A stretch of DNA of 64,000 nucleotides from Carnobacterium_B sp040274945 (GCF_040274945.1 NZ_JBEMAR010000006.1:62001-126000); one strand, 5' to 3'. Positions 33,502 to 41,769 are shown, counted from the stretch's first letter. Notes: generated by a model not told the origin, from the sequence alone. Numbers and translations are program-made.

Positions 33502-33512
33502 AATATAAAGTT

Positions 33513-33548
33513 TATAGCATTAGCGTGAGAACTTGCGCTAATGCTATA
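33513..33548 (+). terminator. Hairpin between precursor and maturation genes
   Basis: TATAGCATTAGCG pairs perfectly with CGCTAATGCTATA, followed by a weak T run (TATTTG). It is likely a leaky terminator or RNA-stabilising stem that keeps precursor mRNA above that of the maturation genes. Confidence 0.65.
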
Positions 33549-33577
33549 TATTTGAAGATCATTAATGAGGTGTACAT

Positions 33578-34726
33578 ATGACGAGTTATATATTTACTTC
33601 CATTTTTAAAGAATTTAAGTTAATCAAAGACCCTATAATATTTTATACTTTAAGCGGATTAAGTTCATTATTTTTAATATTCCTTCTATTAATAGCAAGC
33701 TTAATTATGGAAAGTTTTATATTTTTGCTAATTATAAACTTTTTGTTATTTCAATATAATGTCCCAGTTATTATTAATACACTCCAAGCGGACACATCTT
33801 TACATTATAGTTATTCAAAATCAGTAGAATATAAATATCTTATATTTATATTCGTGAAGAATAATCCATTAATTGTAATTGCTGGGTTATTTAATTTGTT
33901 AATGGTGATATTTTCATTAAACGATATGCAATTATTATTATCAGTGGTTTTAACGGTGCTAATTCAACTAAATGTTATTTTCAGTAAGTTAATACAAAAT
34001 AGTTTTATTAAAGTAGTACAAGTACTAGTGATTACTTTATCCATACTTATAAATTTATCTATAACAAATGAAATTATAAATATGTTTCTAATATTAATGC
34101 TATTATTCATTTCTTTTCTTATAATAAAATCAAAAAAAAGCATGATTTATTATTTAATCATTAATAAAAATCATACATATAAAAAAATGAAAAATAGTAG
34201 TTTTAACTATAAAAATATGTATTTTAAGTTATTCATATCATATTTAAGACACTTTTCAATTAAAAGTTACATAACAATTATTTTATTAAGTTTATTATAT
34301 ATAATCGGTACAAAGAAGTTTTCTATAGATATTGATATTGCAAGTATTTTAATATTTTTATATATATTCGATTTAGAATTAATTGCTGATCAACAATTCA
34401 GAGAACTTGAGAAAACATCTGCACACTTTTATATAGCGTATTTAAGCCCACTAAGTAAATTAAAAAATTTTTTTTTAACTGAACATTTTCATAAGATGGT
34501 TATTTATAGCACTCTTATTTTATGGATGACTTTTTTTTCCGTTGGTACTACTCAAATTATTGGTAATCTAATGGCTATACTTATTATGTTTTTCATAGGC
34601 TTAATATATAATATTTCAACTGAAAGTGTAGTAAACAATAGAAAAAAATTTAATAATATATTATTTCAATATATTATAATAGTTATCGTACTTTCATTTC
34701 TTACAATAAAAAACTTTGTTTTTTAA
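33578..34726 (+). CDS. Multi-spanning membrane protein of circular bacteriocin maturation
   Basis: A 382-residue protein with about ten hydrophobic segments and few charged loops. Sequence similarity to a named family is not evident by eye. Its place directly after the precursor and before DUF95, ATPase and a further membrane protein corresponds to the large membrane proteins of other circular bacteriocin loci (EnkB2, AcnB, As-48B type), thought to take part in leader removal, ring closure or export. GAGGTG lies eight bases before ATG 33578. Base composition is extremely AT-rich, like the rest of this operon and unlike the flanking core genome. Confidence 0.7.
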   Translation: MTSYIFTSIFKEFKLIKDPIIFYTLSGLSSLFLIFLLLIASLIMESFIFLLIINFLLFQYNVPVIINTLQADTSLHYSYSKSVEYKYLIFIFVKNNPLIVIAGLFNLLMVIFSLNDMQLLLSVVLTVLIQLNVIFSKLIQNSFIKVVQVLVITLSILINLSITNEIINMFLILMLLFISFLIIKSKKSMIYYLIINKNHTYKKMKNSSFNYKNMYFKLFISYLRHFSIKSYITIILLSLLYIIGTKKFSIDIDIASILIFLYIFDLELIADQQFRELEKTSAHFYIAYLSPLSKLKNFFLTEHFHKMVIYSTLILWMTFFSVGTTQIIGNLMAILIMFFIGLIYNISTESVVNNRKKFNNILFQYIIIVIVLSFLTIKNFVF

Positions 34727-34762
34727 TGTAGGCATATATTTAAAACGGAAGGAGAAGTTTTT

Positions 34763-35266
34763 ATTAATAACGTTACAACAAAAAATTATGTCATATTTTT
34801 ATTGAGTATACTAATGATTGCTTTCATGCTGTATATTAGTATTAATTTTGTTTTTATAGACACAAATCTTAGTAATACTACAACAATATTAAATGAGTAT
34901 GGATTTAAGTATGCACTAGAAATTATTATAAATAATTTGAAAAATTTTTTTCAATATCTTACTTTTTTCTTTATTTCACCAGTATTAGTAATTGTTGATA
35001 TATTCATAATAGTCTATCAAATATGGTTAGGAATTAACGTTTTTGGAGGTGAGCATACATTTATTCTGTTATTTATGCATGGAATTATTGAATTTCCGAA
35101 TATGGTACTATATATGCTTCTTTCTTTGAAATGCATGGTTGTCTTTTATAAGAAGTTTAATCTAGATGATGTTTTTATCTTTATGAAAGATAACTATAAA
35201 TTATATATATTAAGTATAATCAATATAATATTAGCAGGATTAATAGAAGGGATGATTCATTTTTGA
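34763..35266 (+). CDS. DUF95/SpoIIM-like membrane protein of the bacteriocin operon
   Basis: A protein of about 167 residues with four to five hydrophobic helices (first IFLLSILMIAFMLYISINF, later VLVIVDIFIIVYQIW) and a C-terminal stretch AGLIEGMIHF. The pattern fits the SpoIIM/DUF95 proteins present in every described circular bacteriocin locus, which form a transporter with the next-encoded ATPase. The only well-placed ribosome binding site, GGAAGGAG at 34747-34754, points to an ATT codon at 34763, eight bases away; the first standard start is TTG 34802, without a site. The stop overlaps the ATPase start. Confidence 0.72.
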   Translation: MNNVTTKNYVIFLLSILMIAFMLYISINFVFIDTNLSNTTTILNEYGFKYALEIIINNLKNFFQYLTFFFISPVLVIVDIFIIVYQIWLGINVFGGEHTFILLFMHGIIEFPNMVLYMLLSLKCMVVFYKKFNLDDVFIFMKDNYKLYILSIINIILAGLIEGMIHF

Positions 35267-35877
35267 CACTAGTATTAATGGAAAACTGTACTAAAATGTA
35301 TGGCGATAAAGAAGTATTATCTAATATATCATTCTCTTTGACTAGCGGTATGCACTTTATTAAAGGTGATAACGGAAGTGGTAAAAGTGTCTTATTAAGA
35401 TCGGTAGCAACTGTAGAAGAGTTTTCATCAGGTAATTATAAAAATAAAGCTAAAAATATACTATATCTTACTGATCAAAGCTTGACACATCATTATTTAA
35501 CCATAGCAGAAAATATATCTTTATTGTACAGTATTCACAAGATAGTACTAACAAGTAAAGAAGAAGAAATAATAAAATCGTTTTACACTACGGATCAATT
35601 AAACACAGTATCAGAGAATGCCTCTTTAGGAATGAAATTAAAGGTAGGATGCTCATTACTAGCAAAACAAAATCATTGGGATCTTGTAATACTGGATGAA
35701 ACTTTTTCTGGTATAGACTATTCTAGCAGAGATTTATTATTAGAAATATGCGAGAATCTAGTGAAGCAAGGTACTTGTATATTAGTAGTATCTCATAACA
35801 GCTTAGAAAGAGAATATTTATATAAAAGCACAGTTATTGAATTAGCCGAAGGGAGATTAGTTCAGAATGGTAAATGA
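35263..35877 (+). CDS. ABC transporter ATP-binding protein of the bacteriocin operon
   Basis: A 204-residue single ABC ATPase. The Walker A GDNGSGKS is at about residues 35-42, a degenerate signature SLGMKLKVG replaces LSGGQ, Walker B is LVILDE, and the switch His lies in VVSHNS. It starts at TTG 35263, overlapping the DUF95 stop by four bases. With the DUF95 protein it should form the exporter/immunity transporter equivalent to As-48CD, EnkB3-B4 or AcnCD. The signature variation is common in these short bacteriocin ATPases. Confidence 0.9.
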   Translation: MTLVLMENCTKMYGDKEVLSNISFSLTSGMHFIKGDNGSGKSVLLRSVATVEEFSSGNYKNKAKNILYLTDQSLTHHYLTIAENISLLYSIHKIVLTSKEEEIIKSFYTTDQLNTVSENASLGMKLKVGCSLLAKQNHWDLVILDETFSGIDYSSRDLLLEICENLVKQGTCILVVSHNSLEREYLYKSTVIELAEGRLVQNGK

Positions 35878-36385
35878 ATCTAAAAAAAGCAATGGATTAA
35901 TATTAGCTTTTTTCTTTACATATATAATTGCTAATGTGATATTATTTTTTGAAATAATATCAGCAAATCCATCTCTAAGTACTTTATTAAAAGAAAGTCA
36001 GCTTCTTTTAAAAATAGATTCTCTTAGATTTTCAATTTTTATGGTAACCATAGTGGTTTTACTGAATACAATGATTATAATTGTCACCTTTCTTATTTTA
36101 AAATTATGTACACAGATAATTTTAAAAAAAGAGTTTCATCACGAAAAAGACCTCTTAGTGACACTATTATTATCGAGTAGTCTTTCAGCTGTTACCTCTT
36201 TACTTTTATCAGAATTCTTTACTATAGATTATTTTATCCTGTCTTTTGTGACTTCTACACTAGAGTATGTGCTTTTTGTGTTTTTGTATAAAACAAATGT
36301 AAAAAATACACGGGAAATAATTACAGTATCAGGAGTTAAACTAGTTTTATTAATAGTAAATATCATCTTTATTTTTAAAGTGTAA
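35867..36385 (+). CDS. Membrane protein, possible immunity factor, end of bacteriocin operon
   Basis: A 172-residue protein with four predicted helices, a Lys-rich start (MVNESKKSNG) and a charged loop KKEFHHEKD in the middle. No family recognised. It overlaps the ATPase gene by 11 bases and closes the operon before a terminator. Dedicated immunity proteins of circular bacteriocins are usually smaller (about 50-60 residues) but are encoded at this place; AcnE-like proteins are an alternative model. Self-protection is therefore inferred only from position. Confidence 0.6.
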   Translation: MVNESKKSNGLILAFFFTYIIANVILFFEIISANPSLSTLLKESQLLLKIDSLRFSIFMVTIVVLLNTMIIIVTFLILKLCTQIILKKEFHHEKDLLVTLLLSSSLSAVTSLLLSEFFTIDYFILSFVTSTLEYVLFVFLYKTNVKNTREIITVSGVKLVLLIVNIIFIFKV

Positions 36386-36429
36386 TTTTTTCAAAGTAAT
36401 ATTTATCAATATCTCATCGCGTGTGTAAA

Positions 36430-36468
36430 AAAAAGAAAGAGGTTGGGACAAAACTTCTTTCTTTTTTC
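36430..36468 (+). terminator. Terminator of the bacteriocin biosynthetic operon
   Basis: AAAGAAAGAGGTT pairs (one bulge) with AACTTCTTTCTTT around GGGACAAA, followed by TTTTC. Confidence 0.8.
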
Positions 36469-36701
36469 TAATAATAAATTAAAATAGATAGTTCTAACAC
36501 AGTTTCAAATTCTAAACAACATAAGTGTATAGATGAAAGCTAATCAAAATAAATTTTAAAAATATGATATTCAAATTAATTAGCTGGTATGCGAGTTATT
36601 CTTAATCCTCTCTATAAAGCAACAATAGCATTCTCTACAATGTCTTGTTGAAATGCATAAATCTGTATTTTTTATTCTAGACGACAATTATAATATTATA
36701 A

Positions 36702-36848
36702 ACATGTTTTATAAATTGGATTTATCAAATATTGATTGTTTTTTTAGACATTGTAAAAGATAGAGCATTTAGAAACAGATTAATGAATGTGTTAGTTCCG
36801 TTACAAATGAGTATAGAAGAAATCGAACTAGTTGAGTATTTGAAGTGA
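36702..36848 (+). pseudogene. Unidentified C-terminal gene fragment
   Basis: A 48-codon open stretch without a start ends in NVLVPLQMSIEEIELVEYLK, which looks like real protein C-terminus rather than random AT-rich DNA (VKDRAFRNRL before it). No family recognised. It lies in the 700-base gap between the two bacteriocin operons, so an older gene was probably destroyed there. The rest of the gap shows only the terminator. Confidence 0.35.
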
Positions 36849-37082
36849 GCTTAAACTATATTAACTAGAACAATAGCTAAGAGTAAGAAGCATTTAATAA
36901 AGCACATTGTTATTTTATAGGTAGTTTGTTACACTTTTGTTAGTTCATCGAAGATTTTAGCTGATTTTTAAAGAAACGCATTTTCTTCTATGAAACCAAC
37001 AAAGGAAGAGGTAAATTAGATTAAACTTTACATAAAATATAAACAGGTATAGAACAAGATTACATAAATGGAGGAATATAAG

Positions 37083-37610
37083 ATGAATCAAGAAATCGAA
37101 CTGAATCAAAATAAAAAATTTCCTTGGGGAGCAGCGACGATTTTTGCGGTAGCTTCTTTAATGGTCGGGATTTATGCGTCTGTTACATTGGAAACAGAGT
37201 TAGGGTCAGATCTAATTGCTGGAGCTAATATTTTCGGAGGAATTGCAAGTCTAGTAACTGCGTTTATTGGTGCAGGCTTGCAATATATATTTTCAAAATT
37301 TCCAACACAATGGATTTCTAAAGAAAAAAACGTCTATAAGTATGATATCTGGTCGGCTATTTTTTATTCTAGTACGATTGCTTCAGTAATGAACGTATTG
37401 ATACAACAATTCAACTTGCAAGAGAATTTTATTGTGAGTGTATTGATTAGTTTGGTAACAACGGGATTATTTCTATTCTTTTACTTTTCAGGTGAGGAAA
37501 AGAAAAGCAATGTAAAAAAAGCCATTACCATTGTGCAAATAGTGTGGTTAGTATTAGGTCTTATTGTCAGTATATCTATATTAATGTTTGTTAGTAATCT
37601 AGGAATTTAG
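37083..37610 (+). CDS. As-48E-like membrane protein
   Basis: A 175-residue membrane protein with a soluble start (NQEIELNQNKKFPW) and four to five helices, including ATIFAVASLMVGIYASVTL and VWLVLGLIVSISILMFV. It is the first gene of an operon continuing with an adaptor, an ATPase and a permease, the same order and sizes as as-48EFGH and the cclEFGH genes of the carnocyclin locus, where the four together raise immunity. ATG 37083 follows GGAGG; an ATG five codons earlier is part of that site. TTTACA/TATAGA at 37027-37053 is a possible promoter. Confidence 0.7.
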   Translation: MNQEIELNQNKKFPWGAATIFAVASLMVGIYASVTLETELGSDLIAGANIFGGIASLVTAFIGAGLQYIFSKFPTQWISKEKNVYKYDIWSAIFYSSTIASVMNVLIQQFNLQENFIVSVLISLVTTGLFLFFYFSGEEKKSNVKKAITIVQIVWLVLGLIVSISILMFVSNLGI

Positions 37611-37631
37611 TAGAAAGTAGGATAAATCACA

Positions 37632-38873
37632 TTGAAAAAGACAACTAAAGAAAAAATAAACCGTCCGTTTTTACAGCGTGTAGGAGATAAAAAAGGACTT
37701 TTAACCATAGGCATCATCGGGATCATCATAATCATTATTTTGATTGTCCAGTTCTTTCAAAACTCTGAAACGGAGGGTAAAGCAGAGCAAGCATACTCTG
37801 TCCATATTGTGAGAGAAGAAGATCCTATTTTATTTGATGGGAAAGTTCAAGCTGCGGAAGTTCAAGAAGAATATTATGACGCTTCAAAAGGTGTGATTGC
37901 TGAATTACTTGTAGAAAATGGACAGGAAGTAGAAGTCGGTACGGACTTGTTTACCTATACAAATGAAGAAAATCAACAATTACTAGATGAACAAAACCGT
38001 CAGTATAGTCGGTTAGAAGAGCGGTATGCTGAATTGGAGACGGAACTTGCGAATGCAAACAAAGCAGTGAATAAAGCAAATGCGAATATTGAAGAAAACA
38101 AGCGTCAAATCAAGCCTTCTAGTGAAAATAGTGAAGCAGAGATAGTAATCGACCCTGAAACTGAAGACGTTCAAACTAAATTGATAGGAGCTGAAGCAGA
38201 CAAGGTAGAGGCAGAAGCAGCGATTGAAAATACTGATATGTCGCTGAATGAATTAGAGGACCAAATGGAAGACATTTCATATGAAATAGAAAAATTAAGA
38301 CAAGGGGTCACTACAACGATTCAAGCTGATTTTAAAGGTGTGGTGGAACTGAATAAAGCTGATCCTACAAGCTTGCAATCAAGCGAACAGCCCGTCGTAC
38401 GTCTGATGTCGCATGATTTAAAAATCGAATCTTCCGTATCTGAATTTGATTACAATAAGCTTTCAGTAGATAGTCCAGTCGACATTTATTTAATGAACTC
38501 TGATCGTGAGTTAAAAGGAAAGATTACTAAGATTGATTCATTGCCGATGCAAGCGGCAGCAGAAGGGCCTACTTCTTCTCGCTATCCCTTTGCCGTTCTT
38601 CCAGAAGAAGCGATCCAATATGGCTTTTCTGTCCAAATAGGATACAGTGAAGGCGTTATGTATCTTCCTAAAAATACAGTGATTGAAGAGGAAGACGGTA
38701 CAAAAGTCGTTTACGTAAATAAAGAGGGTATTGCAGAAAAACGAGAAGTAAAGGTTTCAGAAGAAAGCAACCTTTATGTCATCGAATCAGGGCTGGAAGT
38801 AGATGAAGAAGTGTTATTAGATCCAGACGCTGCCCTTACAGACGGTGAAGAAGTTATGGTGATGTATGATTAA
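37632..38873 (+). CDS. Membrane-fusion/adaptor protein (MacA/As-48F type)
   Basis: A 413-residue periplasmic-adaptor-type protein: a basic cytoplasmic tail, one transmembrane helix (about 25-44, Ile-rich), a biotinyl-lipoyl-like half (LLVENGQEVEVGTDLFTY), a coiled coil (about residues 115-230, YSRLEERYAELETELANA) and the second lipoyl half followed by beta-barrel domains. Translation starts at TTG 37632 after GTAGGAT. It overlaps the ATPase gene by eight bases. In Gram-positives such adaptors work with a MacB-like pump; here it matches As-48F. Confidence 0.87.
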   Translation: MKKTTKEKINRPFLQRVGDKKGLLTIGIIGIIIIIILIVQFFQNSETEGKAEQAYSVHIVREEDPILFDGKVQAAEVQEEYYDASKGVIAELLVENGQEVEVGTDLFTYTNEENQQLLDEQNRQYSRLEERYAELETELANANKAVNKANANIEENKRQIKPSSENSEAEIVIDPETEDVQTKLIGAEADKVEAEAAIENTDMSLNELEDQMEDISYEIEKLRQGVTTTIQADFKGVVELNKADPTSLQSSEQPVVRLMSHDLKIESSVSEFDYNKLSVDSPVDIYLMNSDRELKGKITKIDSLPMQAAAEGPTSSRYPFAVLPEEAIQYGFSVQIGYSEGVMYLPKNTVIEEEDGTKVVYVNKEGIAEKREVKVSEESNLYVIESGLEVDEEVLLDPDAALTDGEEVMVMYD

Positions 38874-39540
38874 GCTGGAGAAGATCAGAAAAGCGTACAA
38901 AGCAGATGATGAGCTGATTCCTGTGTTAAGGAATATTGATCTTGAAGTCCATAAAGGAGATTTTTTGGCTATTATGGGACCGTCTGGATCAGGAAAATCC
39001 ACCTTGTTGAACTTGATTGGATTCATTGATCGAAATTACTCGGGAAATTATTATTTAGAAGATGAGATTGTTACTTCTAAAGCAGATAACGATTTATCTA
39101 AATTGAGAAATCAAAGAGTAGGATTCATATTTCAGCATTTTAATTTGATCGAAACCATGATGATTCGAGAAAATATTGAATTGCCGCTACTTTATGACGG
39201 ATGGAATTACCGGCAAACAAAAGAAAGAGTAGCGGAATTGTTGGAGAAGTTGGGTATCGGAGATAAAGGAAATAAACTTCCGAGACAATTATCCGGCGGG
39301 CAGCAGCAAAGAGCGGCAATCGCCAGAGCCATAATTAACAACCCTGACTTCATTATCGCAGATGAACCGACGGGTGCGTTAGATACGCAAACGTCTGCTG
39401 ATATCATGAATATATTTAAGCAGTTAAATGAAGAAGAAGGTGTAACAATCATCCTGGTTACACATGATCCGGAAACTGTACGCTTCTGCAATCGAGTAAT
39501 CCATATGCATGACGGCGTATTAACCGAAGAAGTGAGGTGA
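38866..39540 (+). CDS. ABC transporter ATPase (MacB/LolD type, As-48G-like)
   Basis: A 224-residue ATPase with Walker A GPSGSGKS at about residues 38-45, Q-loop FQHFNLIE, signature LSGGQQQRAAIARA, Walker B FIIADEPTGALD and switch His in VTHD. All catalytic residues are present. It overlaps the adaptor gene and is followed four bases later by the permease gene, so the three make one pump. It is of the LolD/MacB group that powers mechanotransmission pumps or peptide efflux. Confidence 0.95.
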   Translation: MIKLEKIRKAYKADDELIPVLRNIDLEVHKGDFLAIMGPSGSGKSTLLNLIGFIDRNYSGNYYLEDEIVTSKADNDLSKLRNQRVGFIFQHFNLIETMMIRENIELPLLYDGWNYRQTKERVAELLEKLGIGDKGNKLPRQLSGGQQQRAAIARAIINNPDFIIADEPTGALDTQTSADIMNIFKQLNEEEGVTIILVTHDPETVRFCNRVIHMHDGVLTEEVR

Positions 39541-39544
39541 GAGT

Positions 39545-40750
39545 ATGAACCCAACAGTGTTCTTTAAAGGAGCTTGGAACGCCTTATGGAAAAATAAAAA
39601 ACGAAGCTTGTTGACGATGGTCGGAATCGTTATCGGAATCGCAGCGGTCAGTACGATTATGTCTATTGGGCGTGGATTTGAAAATTATGTCATGGAATCA
39701 TTGAATCCAGACGCGGGAGAACTTTTAACGGTCGATATCCAGTTCGCAGCAGATGATTTGGATTGGATGTATGAGACAAATGACCCATTCTATTCAGAAA
39801 TGGATCTGCAGATGATCCGGAACATCCCCGGTGTTCAAGAGGCAGAAATTTATCAAGCGAACTCTGACTATGTTTCTGTAACTACTATGGTAGCAGGTGA
39901 AGAAACTTACTTAGATGTGGTTATGACTGAGGATAAAGGTAGACCCGTTATTGCAGGTAGATCCATTGATATGCTGGATAACGGAAATGAAAATCGTGTA
40001 GCTGTCGTTCCCTTTTCTGTTGTAGAAGATCGATTTGAGACTGAAAAAGAGGCCGTTGGAAGAGGGATCACCCTAGACGGTCAACTTTATACGATCGTAG
40101 GAATCTACGAAAGCGAGCTAGATTCATCTGGATTGTTGAGCAGCTTTATGGCGGAAGAAATCGAACTTCCTAAAAATAGTTATCAACGGTATCATGAATC
40201 AGACATAGTTGAAGATACTGTAACAGTAACTGTATCAAGAGGCTCATTGCCTACAGATATAGCAGAAGAAGCCATTGCTATCCTTGAAGAAGATGGATCT
40301 ATGCGAACAATGGGAAACTATGATCAATTTGATATGTCTGCTCTAGATGACGGCATTTCAGAAGTATTAGGGGGAATTACCCTGTTTATTGCCAGTGTAG
40401 CCGGAATATCCCTGTTTATTGCAGGGATTGGTGTGATGAATATGATGTACATTTCCGTTTCAGAAAGAACGAAAGAAATCGGCATTCGTCGTGCATTAGG
40501 AGCCTCTCAGAGAAGTATCCGCGCACAGTTTGTACTAGAAGGTGTACTGATGACAAGTATCGGAGGAGTAATCGGTTACTTATTGGGCCTTTTATTTTCT
40601 TCTATTGCAGCATCGTTATTACCGTTTTCTGTTGGAGTAGATCTGGTTACCGTTCTGATTTCTCTAGGTGTTTCCTCCCTAGTTGGACTGATTTTCAGTT
40701 ATGCACCTGCTAATGCTGCAAGTAAAAAAGAAATCATTGAAATCATCTAG
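39545..40750 (+). CDS. MacB-like ABC permease (As-48H-like)
   Basis: A 401-residue permease with the FtsX/MacB topology: one N-terminal helix (about 22-42, LLTMVGIVIGIAAVSTIMS), a large extracytoplasmic MacB_PCD domain, then three C-terminal helices starting ITLFIASVAGISLFIAGIGV. The coupling motif MMYISVSERTKEIGIRRALGA is fully conserved. GAGAG precedes ATG 39545. As the last gene of the EFGH-like operon it would help expel the circular bacteriocin and support immunity; general antimicrobial-peptide efflux is the alternative. Confidence 0.92.
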   Translation: MNPTVFFKGAWNALWKNKKRSLLTMVGIVIGIAAVSTIMSIGRGFENYVMESLNPDAGELLTVDIQFAADDLDWMYETNDPFYSEMDLQMIRNIPGVQEAEIYQANSDYVSVTTMVAGEETYLDVVMTEDKGRPVIAGRSIDMLDNGNENRVAVVPFSVVEDRFETEKEAVGRGITLDGQLYTIVGIYESELDSSGLLSSFMAEEIELPKNSYQRYHESDIVEDTVTVTVSRGSLPTDIAEEAIAILEEDGSMRTMGNYDQFDMSALDDGISEVLGGITLFIASVAGISLFIAGIGVMNMMYISVSERTKEIGIRRALGASQRSIRAQFVLEGVLMTSIGGVIGYLLGLLFSSIAASLLPFSVGVDLVTVLISLGVSSLVGLIFSYAPANAASKKEIIEII

Positions 40751-40819
40751 TAGACAAGCTTCTCTTTTAATGCAAGGTGAAGATGAAGAGCGTGCTTTTT
40801 TCTTTTTTGAATGAAAAAA

Positions 40820-40901
40820 ATAAAGCCATTAGATTTGCATAGAAAATTGCAAATCTAATGGCTTTATAAGTTGAAAGGGAAGACTTATAACTTATAAAGC
40901 C
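40820..40901. other. Overlapping alternative hairpins after the permease gene
   Basis: Arm A (TAAAGCCATTAGATTTGCA, 40821-40839) pairs with arm B (40848-40866). The end of B, GGCTTTATAAGTT (40860-40872), also pairs perfectly with arm C, AACTTATAAAGCC (40889-40901). The two stems exclude each other. They may be two back-to-back terminators for the converging genes or a switch. Confidence 0.6.
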
Positions 40902-40914
40902 ACCTACAAACTAT

Positions 40915-40995
40915 TTAACAATATTCTTTTGTATAATGCACGTACGTAATTATAACCTTTTCTAAATCATTTATTTCCAAATATTCTTCTGTCAT
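40915..40995 (-). CDS. 26-residue peptide ending in Cys
   Basis: A mini-gene with a very strong ribosome binding site (GAGGAGGTGG) seven bases before ATG 40995. The product starts MTEEYLEINDLEKVI and ends ITYVHYTKEYC: an acidic leader-like half and an aromatic, Cys-ending half, reminiscent of a RiPP or pheromone precursor. Cassette site c lies 73 bases upstream with a possible TTGTAA/TATAAA promoter between. No modifying enzyme is adjacent. Coding is supported mainly by the ribosome binding site and unit layout. Confidence 0.5.
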   Translation of the reverse strand: MTEEYLEINDLEKVIITYVHYTKEYC

Positions 40996-41067
40996 TTTCC
41001 ACCTCCTCATTTACAATTTTTATAAAACTTAATTATGATTACAATAAAATATTATTTATATAAAGGG

Positions 41068-41095
41068 AAACATTAAATTGTATAGAATCGTGTAT
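41068..41095 (-). repeat. 28-bp island repeat, site c
   Basis: Minus strand: ATACACG, 14 bases, AATGTTT. It follows the terminator-like AACCTTG/CAAAGTT of the XRE gene and precedes the 26-residue peptide gene. It flanks the right side of the bacteriocin locus. Confidence 0.65.
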
Positions 41096-41127
41096 CTAGA
41101 ACTTTGTATTAACAAGGTTTTTTTTAT

Positions 41128-41364
41128 TTAATCAAAGTAGAACAACTCTTCAAATTTTTTATCTAAAGCAATACATAATATCAATGCTAATTTTGCTGTA
41201 GGAACAAACACACATCTTTCTATTGAACCAATCGTATTTCTAGAAACACCGATCATATCTGCGAGTTGTTTTTGGGAAAGCCCTAATTCTCTACGAGTGT
41301 CTTTTAAATGATTTTTCAGTTCTAAATCTGTATCTTCTGAATAATCTTTATTTTGGTTAATCAT
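41128..41364 (-). CDS. XRE-family regulator
   Basis: A 78-residue single-domain helix-turn-helix protein (LSQKQLADMIGVSRNTIGSIE at about residues 29-49, C-terminal ALDKKFEELFYFD). Small regulators of this type usually control their partner gene. Its start overlaps the stop of the upstream membrane-protein gene by four bases, so the pair is one transcription unit. Two 16-bp palindromes at the unit's promoter are the likely binding sites. Confidence 0.9.
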   Translation of the reverse strand: MINQNKDYSEDTDLELKNHLKDTRRELGLSQKQLADMIGVSRNTIGSIERCVFVPTAKLALILCIALDKKFEELFYFD

Positions 41365-41669
41365 ATCGTTTCAATCACATACCAAACTAAGAACGAAATT
41401 CCAATAAAACCTGTAATAATACCATATATCAAGGTGTTTTTTTCTTTAGTTTGCTTATAACGATTAAAGCTATGAAAAGATAAAAAAGTTAATGGGATTG
41501 CACCAGTATCTCCAAAGGGCAACTCCATATATATTTTATAGATAGTTATAAGCATGATTAACATGAACATAGCAAAGAAACTTTTCTCATCACTCGTATT
41601 ATTGATATAATCGTTACCTTCATCGCTCTTTTCATTTCGATAACTTTTTAATATCTTTTCTTTTTGCAT
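41361..41669 (-). CDS. Membrane protein paired with XRE regulator (DUF6442-like)
   Basis: A 102-residue protein with a charged N-terminal half (QKEKILKSYRNEKSDEGNDYI) and three helices (FAMFMLIMLITIYKIYM; then two more). The layout, with an XRE gene overlapping its end, matches DUF6442-type pairs in enterococci and lactobacilli. AAAGGAGG lies six bases before the ATG. Function unknown; a membrane sensor or anti-regulator for the XRE protein is plausible. Confidence 0.72.
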   Translation of the reverse strand: MQKEKILKSYRNEKSDEGNDYINNTSDEKSFFAMFMLIMLITIYKIYMELPFGDTGAIPLTFLSFHSFNRYKQTKEKNTLIYGIITGFIGISFLVWYVIETI

Positions 41670-41689
41670 AATTATCCTCCTTTTATAAT

Positions 41690-41741
41690 GACAAGTTTGT
41701 TTGTCTGAATAAAGAATAACGCAGACAAGTCTGCTTGTCAA
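41690..41741 (-). promoter_or_regulatory. Promoter with two palindromic operators
   Basis: GACAAGTTTGTTTGTC (41690-41705) and GACAAGTCTGCTTGTC (41724-41739) are near-identical 16-bp palindromes. On the minus strand TTGACA (41741-41736) and TATTCT (41718-41713) are 17 bases apart; the -35 overlaps one operator and the other lies downstream of the -10. Autorepression by the encoded XRE protein is likely. Confidence 0.7.
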
Positions 41742-41769
41742 ATATATTCTTTATTTGAACAAAAATTTT

